DNA from: Mesostigma viride
Taxonomy: Eukaryota; Streptophyta; Mesostigmatophyceae; Mesostigmatales; Mesostigmataceae
Reading direction: 5' to 3'
Length of the DNA: 62,000 bases
Assembly: GCA_009746045.1 (NCBI GenBank)
Contig: RPFO01000026.1
Coordinates: 2,262,547-2,324,546 of the forward strand
This document shows, piece after piece, positions 46,935 through 58,110 of this stretch (position 1 is its first letter; each line of letters starts with the position of its first letter). A program made the position numbers and the translations under genes. The notes beneath the pieces were generated by a model. It did not search any database. It saw nothing but the letters and a program-made list of their open reading frames with translations, and had not been told where the DNA came from.

Positions 46935-47703
46935 GGAGCAGAAGGAGTGGGTGTGTTCTCTCAAAGCCTCCCCTGAGTATGTCATGTCTTGCAAAGATGT
47001 TCTTCCCTCTGACATCACTCCTGATCTCTGTCCCACTATTAGGGGTAAGCTAGGTTGGCTGTGTGCCACTTGTGCTCCTCACCTGGCAGTGGTCAGCAGA
47101 GTGGATGATGATGTCCTCATGGAGGTAGGGTCTAGGGCTATTAAACAGGTGCTGCATGATGGCCCTCCCCTTATTCTTCATGCTCTGGATCTGTTCCAAC
47201 CCATCCACATCACATGCATGATGGACAGTTCCATGGAGTCACGGGTGGTCACTAAAGTACAAGCCAGAGAGGCAGGGCTATTTATGTTGTCTAACCCCAC
47301 TGGCAAGCAATCTTTGGTTTCCTGGTTCAGCAGACTCCACAAGCGCAAGGCAGTCAGCAGCAATGTAGCAGAATGCCGTGCTGTGGTATCAGCTGTGTTG
47401 CATGCCAGGTATTTGAACCATCTGCTGGTGTGGTTGCAGCATCAGGCTGGTAGTTATGCTGGTGTCCAATCCCATCTGCTGACTGACAGTCAATCCCTTC
47501 TCTCTTTCCTGGACAACCCCTTGGCTGTGCACACCGATTTGGACTGGATTGTCCTCAAGCAGGAGTGTACCTATCTGGAGTCCAAGACTCACATCCGAGA
47601 CCCTGACAATGCAGCAGATGCACTCACAAAAGTGCCACAGGCTGCAGGGCCTCAGTACAGAGTCCTATACACGCTGATGAACCCATATAACGGCAGAGGG
47701 TGA
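46935..47703 (+). CDS. end of RT and copia-type RNase H
   Basis: Resumes the RT frame (KEQKEWVCSLKASPEYV). The RNase H part reads HITCMMDSSME, SLVSWFSRLHKRKAVSSNVA-ECRAVVSAV (Glu), HLLTDSQSLLSFLDNPLAV (Asp) and HIRDPDNAADALTKVP, the usual copia RNase H order. It stops at 47701-47703, 378 bp before the 3' LTR. Confidence 0.85.
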
Positions 47704-48081
47704 AGTGCCTCAGCCTAGGGATCTTAGCACCAGATAGGAGGGTGGTCATGGGGTGGCAGGGTCTGAAGTGTCCCACCCGTAAGACTCTCTTTGCGTCATT
47801 AAAGATTGAGGTCAGAAGGGTCCTCCTTTATTGATGGCTTGTTCTTTGTCAATAAAACGTGTGGTCATATTTTTCTGACAATGGTTTTCCTAACACAGGC
47901 ACCCAATTACCAGTGGGGATGTTGTATCCAACACGGAGGAGCTATGGGCGCTTTTATAAATGCATCTCTTTCAGTGTCCTGGTTGTCCCTGTGGGGAACC
48001 TTGCTTATTCGTAGTGGTTGGCATATGAGTGGGTTGTGGGAAGAGTCTTCCCCTCACTCCCCAAAGAAAAGTAATAATGGG
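47704..48081 (+). other. 3' untranslated part of the LTR element
   Basis: No ORF with family signal. Purine-rich AAAGAAAAGTAATAATGGG abuts the 3' LTR and is the candidate polypurine tract. Confidence 0.5.
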
Positions 48082-48602
48082 AGTTATTCTAGGACTTCAG
48101 GCCTAGACTATCAGTACACGTGGCGTTGTCCCCGTCTCCCAAGTGGGATACGGACATGGACGGTGGTGTAGTACACTGGACATATCTCTACTAGGGTTTA
48201 GATCCGCACGTGCCATATTGGGCACGTGGGTGCTAGATATTAGCACTGAGATATGTAGGGCACACGCACGTGGGTATTCACGTGGTAGGGTTTATGAGCT
48301 GTGACGCAGACCACAAGGTGGTTGCAGTGCTAGTCCTGTACGGAGGTCCTAGGGGAGGTCCAGGACCATCCACGTAGTGCTGTTAGGCAGCCGGTGCCTG
48401 TGGGCATCGTATCAGTCCTAGCTGGAGTAGATCTAGCTGGACGGAGCCAGCACCTCATTGGTTAGCACTAGTACAGGATAGCTAGGTTACCCTAACCTAC
48501 GTGCCCATGCAATCCAGCTTGGCAAGCTTGCATGGATTGATATATGCCAGCCATTGCATAATCAAACACACGTTCGCATCCATTTGCACGAGTGCCATAA
48601 CT
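48082..48602 (+). repeat. 3' LTR
   Basis: Same length as the 5' LTR and, by eye, identical to it, with the AGTTAT…ATAACT ends. Followed by the second TGGCC duplication copy. Confidence 0.93.
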
Positions 48603-49519
48603 TGGCCCACCGACGTAAGGACTGAGGTGCCGGCCACCTGGGCCGTGAGCTGGGCGCAGTCCCGCGGGGGGACCAAGTGATGCGTCTACCTGGTTGATGC
48701 GAGCTAAGTGCCATACTAGCTGCAGGCGCCGCTGCTTAATGATGCTGGTGATATAGCATGGCATGCCGAGGTACAAGTCCTCACTGCGAACATGAGCAGC
48801 GTATCCTACACGTAAAATGCATGGATCGCAGCATCACGGATTCACGGTTGGTGACCGCGCCCTCCAGCTTTCTGCCAAGGTCGGCAGTGAGGGTCCACGT
48901 CTCGGCCCCGTACGTAAGAACAGGGAGAACCAGGACCTTAAACAGGTCCTGTTTCTCTATCTTGCCCAAGGGCTTGAGCAGCAGGGCCCGGTACCGGTAT
49001 TGGCGTAAAGCGTGCCAGGCGACGGAGGGAGATACGGTGGTCCACATCGGCCTCGCAGGTGGGGAGTAAGCTACCCAGCAACTTGACGCGGTCCCGATAC
49101 ACGACTCGAGAGCCGTCAAGGAGAAAGAGGTCGGGCGGTGGCTGAGTGAGCCCAATTGCCTCGAGCCTCGGTCTTCTTGCTGACCTCAAGCCCCACCGGC
49201 ACGGGCCAATCAGTCAAGCCACGTCGGCACGTGCTCATGCACTAGTGCCCTCGAAGCGGGTGGCATGTCGTCTGCATAGATAGATGATGTCCGCCAGCCG
49301 AATCTCCGTGTCCGCCCCGCCATGCCATGCAGAAACGGTTGTCAACCTGCACCCCTGGTTCCCTACCCACAATTAATGCGTGCAAACCGCTTGCGCACCT
49401 GAATCATAATTACGTATTCGACCACAATGACAACAATAATAAACAGGTAGGGCGAGAGCACGCAGCGGTCGCAGCCCTGCCACACCCCCTTCTGTAAAGG
49501 GCATGGTGGCGTGGTCCCG
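48603..49519 (-). pseudogene. LINE-C reverse transcriptase, middle part
   Basis: The minus strand carries degraded but clear LINE RT C-terminal and core sequence: YLGMPCYITSIIKQRRLQLV, LPVLTYGAETWTLTADLGRK, DRVKLLGSLLPTCEADVDHR, and further right the YADD and GCxxLSPYLF regions in broken frames. It is very close to the full-length LINE at 56212-61462. It is broken on the left by the LTR element and on the right by a hAT element. Confidence 0.85.
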
Positions 49520-50919
49520 CAGCCAGGTTGGAAAATACGTGTACGGGGTATTTTATGCCGGCCTTAAAATACGTTAAAATAAAATTAGCGACTGCATTTC
49601 AAAGGGTTTTAGGGCATGCATCCACGTGCAAAACACTGCATTGACAGTAATTAACAAAGCTTGTCGATTCCCCATGCATGTGTTTCAATTGTAAGTTACC
49701 CATTAGCACTCTCACGGCTCATTGATAATGTTCATGCAGCTATTATTGACTGAAGTTTGGTACATTATGCTTAATGATAAAACATAATCAATTTGTTGTG
49801 CCCTGCATTCCTATCTGATTATGATTTGTTTAATGCAGGGGGGAGGGGGCTGCAACAGCAAGCAATTAAGGAAGGCCATTTACTACTAATAATATACAAA
49901 GCATGAGAGAATAATAAGACACGACAAGGACGTTGCTAGCTCTCAAGGATATGAAGGATCCCACACCAAGCTCCATGCCCATACACAAATGCAGCGTTAA
50001 AGGCAATGCCATTCTCAATGAAGAACTCGGCAATGTGCAGCTGGGCAGAGCTACTAGCTCGTCGATAGGAACCAGCCACTTCGAGATCTGTGCATCTGGC
50101 CTTTGTCGACAGGAACTTAGCGAGGATGGGGCAGCCGAAGGCCCACGTACCCATCTCCGCCATCGCCCTGTTAGCAGCGTGCTGCTTCTTGGCGGCCGCC
50201 TTCGATCTCCGTCTTCTTGTTGACGATCCTGAGAAACTTGTCCCGTAACTCCTTCGAAATATTCTCGCAGGCCGCGATCCCTCCATTTGAGAGGCCGGCA
50301 ATTAAAGTGTGCTCGAACTCGAGAGACGCTGACTGGCCCAGCCTTGTTGGAGTGTAAGCTCTTACACTCCAAATGTAATTGCAGATCGAATCCGAAATGG
50401 AGCTGCTTACTCGATCACAGAGACCTCTTTCAGGGTAGCAGGATCCCGAATCTTTTCTTTTCTGTCCTGCACGTAATCCCGCTAGCTCGGGACCTTTTGA
50501 CTTCTTCATGGCTGCAAACTGTCTCGTGAACTCATGCAGGCCTGACCTCGATCGTCGCCGCTTTCTGCAGCCGAATATATCACCGTCGCTACCTACTAAC
50601 CCTAATAAACAGCTGGCATATGCTGCATGCCAATAATGCATTATAGTTTTTCGCGCCAACTCAGATTCCTAGCTAGCCCCACTACAGTTTTCCCGGTAAA
50701 AATCCGCAGACGGGGAAGTAGTATGTAAACGCCGCGCCAAACGGAACCTAGGCGCCGCGCTGCCCAGTGCTATAAGCCTCAGGGGGCTGGTACCCCCGCA
50801 AATTTACAAGTCCAAGTCGCGTATTTTTCATAAAATACGTGTATTTTATCCGCGCGGCATTAAGTACGTGGTTTTACGTACTTTATTCTTAAAGTACGCC
50901 GTATTTGCCAATTATAACC
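49520..50919 (-). mobile_element. hAT-type element, 1.4 kb, in LINE-C
   Basis: Flanked by an exact 8-bp duplication of LINE sequence, TGGTCCCG (49512-49519, 50920-50927). The termini are imperfect inverted repeats (left CAGGTTGGAAAATACG, right GGTTATAATTGGCAAATACG), and TACG/AAATACG motifs are clustered near both ends. It contains a hAT-like transposase fragment on the minus strand. Confidence 0.7.
49936..50659 (-). pseudogene. hAT transposase fragment (N-terminal part)
   Basis: Two overlapping minus-strand frames (50171-50659, then 49936-50301). The second includes KKQHAANRAMAEMGTWAFG, then AQLHIAEFFIENGIAFNAAF and GILHILES. The stretch I-A-x-F-F-x-x-N-G-I-x-F-N matches the start of the DUF659 region of hAT transposases (…i-x-r-f-f-y-e-x-g-i-p-F-n…). 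The catalytic RNase-H-like domain and hATC dimerisation domain are absent. Confidence 0.55.
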
Positions 50920-50990
50920 TGGTCCCGTAGTACGGGAGGTGCGCACCGAAGTCATGGACCCAAGGTTTATTATACAGCCGGTATTCGGCC
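50920..50990 (-). pseudogene. LINE-C, last (5'-most) piece
   Basis: GTCCCGTAGTACGGGAGGTG and GCGCACCGAAGTCATGGACC match the LINE RT (…TSVRTSYGTT) on minus. Similarity ends near 50985, the probable 5' truncation point. Confidence 0.65.
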
Positions 50991-51464
50991 ATGGAATGGT
51001 GGAACATAGCAGGAAAAACATAAGCTACTAAGTTGGTGCAGCTTTACGTGTTTACGTTAAGTTACGTCGATCTTTACGTTACGCACGTAAAATTATACGT
51101 ATACGTATACGCTATGACGTTCTAAGTCACCCTTTTGGCATTTTTTTACATGCTCAGTTTACGTTACGTAACCCCCCTGACCCCCTTTACGCCCAACCTG
51201 GTGATCACGACCTGGCCTTGTTGAGTTCTTCAGAGTTAAATGAGTGAGCTTATGCCCGCGCCGGTTGTCCGACAGGGTCATGGTGGAGCCGGCAACTAGT
51301 GAATAGACTATAGCTGGTCGTGCCAAGTTGCTAGTCATTGAACCGTCAGTTGATTCAGTTTAAATTACCGACTTCGGTCGGTACTGAAGAACGGCTGACA
51401 TATCTCCCCGCCCCGGTGAGGGTCCGAGCCGTCGCTATGGCCGGGGAGCCGGTATCAGTAAGCA
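50991..51464. other. unclassified, TTACGT-rich and unique DNA
   Basis: 51015-51205 is rich in TTACGT/TACGTA and ends CTTTACGCCCAACCTGG, similar to a terminus at 20951. 51206-51464 shows nothing recognisable. Confidence 0.35.
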
Positions 51465-51757
51465 TTAAATTAAAATTAAAATTAAAATTAAAATTAAAAT
51501 TAAAATTAAAATTAAAATTAAAATTCAAATTCAAATTCAAATTCAAATTCAAATTCAAATTCAAATTCAAATTCAAATTCAAATTCAAATTCAAATTAAA
51601 ATTAAAATTAAAATTAAAATTAAAATTAAAATTAAAATTAAAATTAAAATTAAAATTAAAATTAAAATTAAAATTAAAATTAAAATTAAAATTAAAATTA
51701 AAATTAAAATTAAAATTAAAATTAAAATTAAAATTAAAATTAAAATTAAAATTAAAT
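51465..51757. repeat. (AAAATT)n array, expanded LINE tail
   Basis: About 48 hexamers. A central block (51520-51597) has the variant AAATTC. It abuts the 3' hairpin of LINE-D, so it is the element's tail, grown far beyond the usual few copies. The Lys/Leu and Lys/Phe dipeptide ORF over it is an artefact. Confidence 0.95.
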
Positions 51758-52745
51758 TATATAACATGACTCCGTTAAGAGATCATGTAGCACGTATCAT
51801 CCCTTGAGCACTAGATGGATGGAGATGGGCGAAGCCGCGAAACCGAACTAAGCTAACTCTAACTAAGCTACTCTAGAAAACCCTACTAACTACTCTACTC
51901 AGCAAAGCGCCCCCGTTCCTGAGTCCTGGGGGGGGGGGGGCTTGCCCACAGGGGCTGGCGCGTAATAAGCATCGCGGGACAATTGTCTGCGCCACCTCTT
52001 CTTGTTCTGCACAGCAGCTAGTCCGCAAGCAAGAGAGAGGGAGTGAATGCCGCGACCGGTGTTCAAACTTATGAGCTGGGACCACTAGGTCGGCCAGCAA
52101 CTGCTGTGTGTAGTTCATGGCAGGTTTACCCATCTTTCTAGAAATGTCCTTCAATATGGGGCCAGGCCAGGTCAGGATATGCCGCCTCGGTTGGCCAAGC
52201 CGCTGCTCAAGGGCCGGCCAGACCGGTCGAGGTCGGTGTCTACCTGACTAGCTGCATGGTGCGATCGAGCAGGATGTCCTACGAATGCTGTCCTACGCTG
52301 CCTATAATCTCGTCAGAAATGTGAGGCATATGATCGTTAACCCTGATACAACCGGACTCTAAAGACCTATGTGTGGAAAACCCTACGTTCAGGGCCTGCA
52401 TGTCGGAGCATCCTGGTAACCGTGCGGTTCCTAGCCGTGTGGCCAGCATGTCGGTGAGCGTCCATGCCTCGGTGCGCCATATATAGGTGAGCACCGTGAG
52501 GACCAGGATCATTGATTGAAGAGCATTCGCTTGCGGTGCTCGCCCAGGTCCTTCGCCGGATCGAGTGCCAGTAGGGTTTGAGCGAACGAAGCTTATTATA
52601 GCCCAGGCCATGCAGGCCGCGCGATGCTGTTGTCCACATCGTCGGCGGTGTCGATCGGGGAGCATGCTCCCCAGCAGTTTGAAGCGATCACGGAACTCGA
52701 CCTCCTTCCCGTCGAGCAGCTATAGCCGGGGCTTCGGATCAGGAA
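51757..52745 (-). mobile_element. LINE-D, 5'-truncated and decayed
   Basis: Minus orientation. The 3' stem-loop at 51762-51793 is followed by C-terminal RT sequence closely related to LINE-B (SRHSLPLSC-type tail, RSLESGCIRVNDHMPHISDE, LNVGFSTHRSLES), with many indels. Similarity ends near 52745 (LLDGKEVEF region). Confidence 0.75.
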
Positions 52746-53270
52746 GTATGCCGTGGTGTAACACTACATTCATACTGATATAGTCCGTAGGGGCCCTGAC
52801 TACTAGAACATGAATATGGTTCAATAAACTTGTAAGTAAGTACTTGTGTGTCATGCGCAAAGGCATGCCACAGAGTACTATTAACGTGCTCCCGTCCGGG
52901 GGAGTCACGGAGCACCGAAGTGCTTTTAATCCCTGTGTGTGCACAACAGGAGAAAGGGCAGAGACCCCCTCTCTCGATCCTTCATGCCTAAGGCATGCCA
53001 CATGCAGCTGCATTCGAGCGCGCTAGCTAAACGGAAACGCTAACGATATCCGGCAATCTGTGGGTAAGACCCATGTGAGCATGGCTGATAACAAGGAGCG
53101 TGGTGGGCAAGTAATCTGATCGTAGCCAGGACGTAGCATGGCTGTACAAGGACTAAGCTAAGGCTAGGGCTGGTTATGTACCGTGCGTTAGCGGTGCACA
53201 TGACGCTATAGGTATGGTGGCACAGCTAGGCAAACATTCTAAGCATGGCTGCCATAGCGGCAGTGACTAC
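52746..53270. other. unclassified with an isolated LINE 3' hairpin
   Basis: 52885-52916 (GTGCTCCCGTCCGGGGGAGT-CACGGAGCAC) is another copy of the LINE 3' stem-loop, followed by AAGTGCTTTTAATCCCTGTG as at 10470. A TAAGTAAG tail-like run lies at 52830. No ORF recognised. Confidence 0.5.
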
Positions 53271-53285
53271 CAATGGATACAAGGG

Positions 53286-53600
53286 CTACAAGCTATATTC
53301 TAGCCCGCTGGGGGCCGGCGTCCACATCTTGTGGTTAATCATCAGGTCCCCGCCCCTCCAGTACACCTTGGGCTTCTGGGGGTCCTGCTTGTGGCGGAGG
53401 TATTCAGCTGGCCACAGGTCACGTCGCTGCTGCTGCTGGGCGGGGGTCAGGTCGTCGTCCAGCGTCCAGGTGAGGTCGTGCAACCGCTAGCTTGCGACGA
53501 GAGAGGAACCGCTGCTTGTCCTCACGGGAGGGGAAGGTGAGCAGGACTGGTGGGGGAGCCGCCTTGTCCCGTGAGTGGGGAACTGAGGCGGTGGCACCCA
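53286..53600 (-). pseudogene. LINE ORF1 C-terminal fragment (L1-type)
   Basis: The minus strand encodes PPPVLLTFPSREDKQRFLSRR, then in another frame LHDLTW … DLTPAQQQQRRDLWPAEYLR … VYWRGGDLMIN. This is the RRM end plus C-terminal domain layout of L1-like ORF1 proteins (rP-v-l-v-k-F … dLT-x-x-Q-x-x-R-x-x-L … F-R-x-x-x-L-x-x-n). A one-base frame break separates the parts. The same RRM piece recurs on plus at 61886-62000. Confidence 0.65.
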
Positions 53601-53603
53601 CAC

Positions 53604-54200
53604 AGTTCTACCTCACCTACCAGGCCATGGCCATGAGGGTACTACTACATTTCGCCACCGCGGAAACCAATTTATGCGAGAATGTGGTTCCGTCAATACG
53701 GCGGGGGTTACAAATTCAATTTCGAAGTTCGGCACCGTCGGATACCAGTAATAAAGCAACATATGTCATCTAGAATCGCGCCATTTGGCATCAATTGGCC
53801 AGTTCTGAAAATTCGATGAAATCTCTAGTCCTTGGTCGAATATTTCCCTCCGATTTGGATGACGAAAATTGAGTACGAATTTCTTAGTACAGTCCACCGT
53901 TTTGTTCAGTTCAGTTTATTCCCACGCCGCTTGCTGACCTGACAGAGTCCAAATTCTTACTGAACACTAGCGCAAGTGCGCTGGATACTAAAAATTGCTA
54001 CTTTCGAGATGTCTGACGGAATTCCTGCTAGGTCCATGCTTTGGTATACTGGACAGATGCTGAAATTCACTGTGGTTCTGTCCGAACGAGGAAAGTTGTC
54101 AGAAATCTACTCTCGATACGAACGTAACGAAATTTCCAAGTATCTGGCGCTCGGAGAGCTGCCATCGTTTTCCCCTACTTGACTGAACCACATTCCCCGC
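53604..54200. other. insert between ORF1 fragments, possible MITE
   Basis: GAATGTGGTTCCGTCAA (about 53683) and its near reverse complement TTGACTGAACCACATTC (54179-54195) bracket about 510 bp of AT-rich DNA lying between two parts of one LINE ORF1. No clear target duplication. Confidence 0.4.
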
Positions 54201-55359
54201 TAAAAAAGGTGTCCTATAGGCGGCGAAGGAGCTGGTCCTTAAGCTCGTCGGCAAGCGGGGAGTTTGACGTCTCGCCTGGCTTCTGGGGGAAACGACGCAG
54301 CAGGTGCCACCCGGCAGTCGCGGCGGGCGCGGTCGGTGGCCTCCCATTGTTGAGCGTGGCTCCGGTCTTCAAGCTCCTGGAGTTTCGTAGCGATGGCATC
54401 GGTGGTGGAGGCGGTCGCTGTCCGCCGCGCTGAGCAGGTCCGCATAGGAGAGGTGCGGGAGGTCACCAGCATCCATGCAGCCGGTGTGGCTGGGATGCGA
54501 TGGTGGCCGTCCGCTCCGCTATCTTTGGGACCTGTGAGGCCAGGGCCTCAGTGTGGGCGGTGATGGCTTCAAGCTTCTTCATGAGCACGCCGCACTTGCC
54601 CTCCACCTGGTTGAGGCGAGAGACAAGGGCAGCGTGCGTCTCAGATGCCTGCGCCGCGGTGTGCAGCGTCGTGAACTGGGGTAATTGGAGCTTGTGGACG
54701 ACCTTGGTTTCCACATTGGAGACCCGGGCCTCCACCGTGTTGAGCGTCATGTTCAGCGAGGTCAGCTTCTCGGCCAACGGCCATGCAGGTACCATGCACC
54801 ACGTGCTCCTCCAGCACTGCTCGGATGTCATCCTTGCAGAGGGGGGAAGCCGATGTGGCTGTCGGCCGCGCAGGCCAGCTGGGCTGGGGCGCGGATCTTG
54901 GCGGCGATTTTGTCCATAGGTAGCTGGAAGAAGCTGCACAGGATGGCGAGGCGTTGTTGGAGCTCTGGCCTGGTATAGAACGCATCCTGGTTGTCGGCGG
55001 GGATGGGCCCTGTGCATGGCCCCATAGAGCTTGCGTTCCTGTGCCAAGAAACGCAATATTTCAGCGCATTCTTCTGTGGTCAGCTGCAGCCAGTTCTGAA
55101 AAGAAAAGCGGTCGTAATCTGGTAGGTACTTTCGCCATTTATGTTCGTGGCAGGGTTTCTTGGGCTCGGGCGAGGCGCTTGGCGATGGGTTTGCTGGCGA
55201 TGGATTTGCGAGCCCATGCGGCTGGGCAAGGACGATGGCGAGTGGGTTGGGCAGGGAGCCGGAAAGCTCCTTTTCCAAACGGATTACTATGCTAATCTCA
55301 TTAGAAAAAATAATTACACAAAGTTTAAACAAATAGATATCGTCTGCATCATTCCCCAA
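54201..55359 (-). pseudogene. LINE-E ORF1, N-terminal and coiled-coil part
   Basis: The minus-strand frame has FQNWLQLTTEECAEILRFLA, parallel to FFSLTAEEAQAILHHL in the intact LINE ORF1. A coiled coil follows (LNMTLNTVEARVSNVETKVV; HAALVSRLNQVEGKCGVLMK). Another frame (about 54239-54472) continues DAIATKLQELEDRSHAQQW. At least two frame breaks. It is a different LINE family from LINE-A. Confidence 0.6.
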
Positions 55360-55600
55360 CCATTAAGCACTAGATGGGGATATAATCCTAATCCGAGCTG
55401 TCCTCTACTGTAATGGCAGACGAGGCGGTAGTGTAGCGGCTATATATCCTCAGGGCAAATAACCTCCACCTGCGGACTTCTACCCTGGCTAGCAACGGGC
55501 CGGCCGCGGGGCCCGTGGGGAGAAAACAGGAGCATCCCCCTCAGGAAGGTGCTTATCGCAGATGGCAGCCCATTTCTCCTTGTTGTCAATCCGATCATGC
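55360..55600 (-). mobile_element. LINE-E 5' UTR
   Basis: On minus, TTTTCTCCCCACGGGCCCCG, GGGTAGAAGTC, GGTGGAGGTTAT and AGTAGAGGACAGCTC match, in the same order and relative to the same ORF1, the plus-strand segment 61635-61815. The shared upstream block is therefore the 5' UTR of this family. Confidence 0.6.
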
Positions 55601-56195
55601 GGGTGCGGAGTACGGATAGTCCCGGGTAGTTTTAAATAAATTCTTGATATATATGGTTTTTAATACATTCTGAGCTATAGCGCTTAGTCGATCATTGCAT
55701 GGTACCGACAGAGTTGCGGATTTCCGCGCCGAACTGAATGTCGGGCGGTGTCACGCTAATTTGGGGAAAATGTGGCGGTGTCACGCTAATTTGGGGAAAA
55801 TGTGGCGGTACGGCCCTGTAATTAAATTCAGCCCCTCCAAGACTTGCAACGACATTGCATGGGTGGTGCTGGTGCTTGCACTGTTGCTGTTGAGTAGCTC
55901 GCCACGGGCCGGTTGGACGCGCTGAAAGCGCACGGTAGCGGTTGGTAGTCGGCCGGGTACACCACGGCTGGCCGCACGTCAGAGCCTCAGAGGCACCATT
56001 CAAGTCGGTACCGACTCCTCTGTGCCGGGCATGCCCATGCGCATGACATGTGCCGGCAAGTACTTATTAAGTGAGACAACTATGCCTGTCCAGACGCATG
56101 GCGATCCCGCCAACGCCGTGGAAGGACTATTGGACTTATACTTACTTACTTACCCCGCTGAGGGACTGAAATATGCTCGGGTCAGCCAGCATTCA
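55601..56195. other. pre-insertion DNA left of LINE-A
   Basis: A direct duplication of 31 bp (GGCGGTGTCACGCTAATTTG…) lies at 55744-55806. A CTTA run at 56139-56155 resembles a LINE tail. No gene recognised. Confidence 0.45.
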
Positions 56196-56344
56196 ATGTT
56201 ATTTCTTTGGTCGGGTAAATTGCAGTAGAAGCGTCTTTTGATGACGAACACGATGATATAATTTTCAGCCGCCATCGCCCAAGATTTAGCGCAATATCAA
56301 CAAACGCAGCACAGGCAGGGTTCGTATTTTTCCAGGAACCAGCT

Positions 56345-57724
56345 ATGGCAGAAACTCCGTCAACCGCCTCCCATACTCTCTCCGAGGGGGAGGCTTCAGC
56401 GCCCAACACGATTACGCAACTAATTGCAGATGCGGAAACCATAGCAACGCAGCCCCGGGCCAGCGAGGCAGCCATTACAGCCTCCTCCAAGCGGCTTTGC
56501 GTCAACCCAGCCGACGAGATGGACCGCCAGGTCCCTTTGCCATCGTCTTCTCAACCCAGCGAGGCCACCCCCATTGACGAGGACGACGCCGACGACGCCG
56601 ACGACGACGCTGAGTTCGACCCAGCATCCTTCATGCCTGGCAAGGTTGTCGCCGAGCACCGGTTCTTTTCGCTTACCGCCGAGGAGGCGCAGGCTATCCT
56701 GCACCACCTGAAAGCCAACGACATTCCACTCTATTTTCCCACGTCTGGCGATACCATTTCTCTGGACGAGCTTGCCGCAATGGACGAGCCAGAGCTTCGA
56801 CTTTCTGTTTTCCTGAGCCACGCGCAGGCCCCCTGCCTCCGGGCACTCTTTGCCGCTTTCGAGGACGCCGACCACGGCACCGCCAACACCCCTGATGCTG
56901 CTTCCCCGGAAGCAGACCTGCACAAGCTCAATAAGGAAGTCGCAGACATGGCTGCCCAACTCGGCGCCTTGTCCACTGCTATCCGTCTAGACACTGCTGC
57001 GCTCCAAACCAGCATTGCCGAGGTCAAGGCCGCCCTGGCCACACCTCCCCAGCCAGCAGCCCCTGCACTCACCAGCTATATAGCATATGCTAACGTGGTA
57101 AAACAGACGGACATTGCCAACCTGATGGAAGATGCAGCACGCAGGGGGGCTGCAGCCCACAAGACTGCAGTCGAGGAGGACCTGCGCTCACGCAGTATAG
57201 TGGTCCGGTATTTCCAGGTCGCACAGCAGCCTGAAACGGACCTGATGCTAGCGCAACGCCTGTACCACAGCCTCATCGTGGGCAGGCTGCAACTGGGCAA
57301 CGAACGCATCCGCATTGAGTCGGCAGCCTGGATGGCGGGCCAGCCTGGCCCCATCCGGGTGACCTTTGCGAATGTGGCCAGCAAGGTGAAGGTACTCCAG
57401 GCCCGCAAGCTCCTAGGCGGGAAGAACGCGCCGAGCCTCGACGACCTCCTCTCACCGGCCCAGCTAGTCATCAAGAATGGTCTGCTGGGCAGCGACGTGG
57501 CGACCAAGGCCAGGCAGGATGGCCAGAAGGTCTACGTCCGCCTCGTCCAGGAAACCCCCAGTGCTATTCATCAACGGCCAGCGCACGGAGGCGCAGGCTC
57601 CGAACAAGCGGCACAAGTCGGGCCGTCCCAGGCCCGCCCCAGCTGCGTCATCATCGTCTACGCACGTCCCGGGTATGGATGGCGCCCGGTAAGGGCACAC
57701 CCTCGCGGCCTCGCGGTACAATAG
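56345..57724 (+). CDS. LINE-A ORF1 (459 aa), RNA-binding chaperone type
   Basis: ATG 133 bp after the inferred 5' end. Residues 75-95 form an Asp-rich acidic block. At 105-135 is FFSLTAEEAQAILHHL, shared with LINE-E. At about 190-240 is a heptad-like coiled coil (LHKLNKEVADMAAQLGALST). At 285-370 an RRM-like part, SIVVRYFQVAQQPETDLMLA … IRVTFANVASKVKVLQARKL, matches the layout of L1-type ORF1 proteins, which coat the LINE RNA. After residue about 410 the frame probably slips: a frame one base over (VLFINGQRTEAQAPNKRHKS … GMDGAR) looks like the natural C-terminus, so a single-base indel in the CCCCC at about 57557 is suspected. Confidence 0.8.
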   Translation: MAETPSTASHTLSEGEASAPNTITQLIADAETIATQPRASEAAITASSKRLCVNPADEMDRQVPLPSSSQPSEATPIDEDDADDADDDAEFDPASFMPGKVVAEHRFFSLTAEEAQAILHHLKANDIPLYFPTSGDTISLDELAAMDEPELRLSVFLSHAQAPCLRALFAAFEDADHGTANTPDAASPEADLHKLNKEVADMAAQLGALSTAIRLDTAALQTSIAEVKAALATPPQPAAPALTSYIAYANVVKQTDIANLMEDAARRGAAAHKTAVEEDLRSRSIVVRYFQVAQQPETDLMLAQRLYHSLIVGRLQLGNERIRIESAAWMAGQPGPIRVTFANVASKVKVLQARKLLGGKNAPSLDDLLSPAQLVIKNGLLGSDVATKARQDGQKVYVRLVQETPSAIHQRPAHGGAGSEQAAQVGPSQARPSCVIIVYARPGYGWRPVRAHPRGLAVQ

Positions 57725-58080
57725 GCTTTGGGCACAGCCTTTATAAACAAGCCCCTTTCCATCCTCATGTCGCACCGTGCGAGCATGATCAGGATGCAAG
57801 GTCGCCAGGCACGCCACGGTCAACCTTCCCGCCAATTTACCAGCCTTACACGCCTCCTAGCCCGCCTTGAGCGGGATGAGGCCCAGTCGACACGCCGGCG
57901 ACCCCAGCCAGGACGGAGACGACGCATATCCGTCCTGAAAGAAAGCCTCCATGCGTTGACAAGCATTAACCCCAATCGCCACCCTCCCCCTCCCCCCCCC
58001 CCCCCCCCCACCCCCACCCCACTCCAGCACTACCCTTCTCCACCCCCACCCCCACCCCCACCCCCCCGCTAATAGGGCAA
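57725..58080 (+). other. ORF1-ORF2 junction with poly-C tracts
   Basis: A third frame (57728-58072) encodes TSLTRLLARLERDEAQSTRR and then poly-Pro, and may be the true N-terminus of ORF2. Two C-rich runs (57981-58020, 58038-58067) make indels likely. No stop separates the ORF2 frame from the second run. Confidence 0.45.
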
Positions 58081-58110
58081 CGGCCCATTCTTGGTATTGC
58101 TAGTTTTAAC

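Noticed and set aside
51338-51769. 143-aa Lys/Leu/Phe repeat ORF
   Set aside because: Translation of the (AAAATT)n LINE tail.
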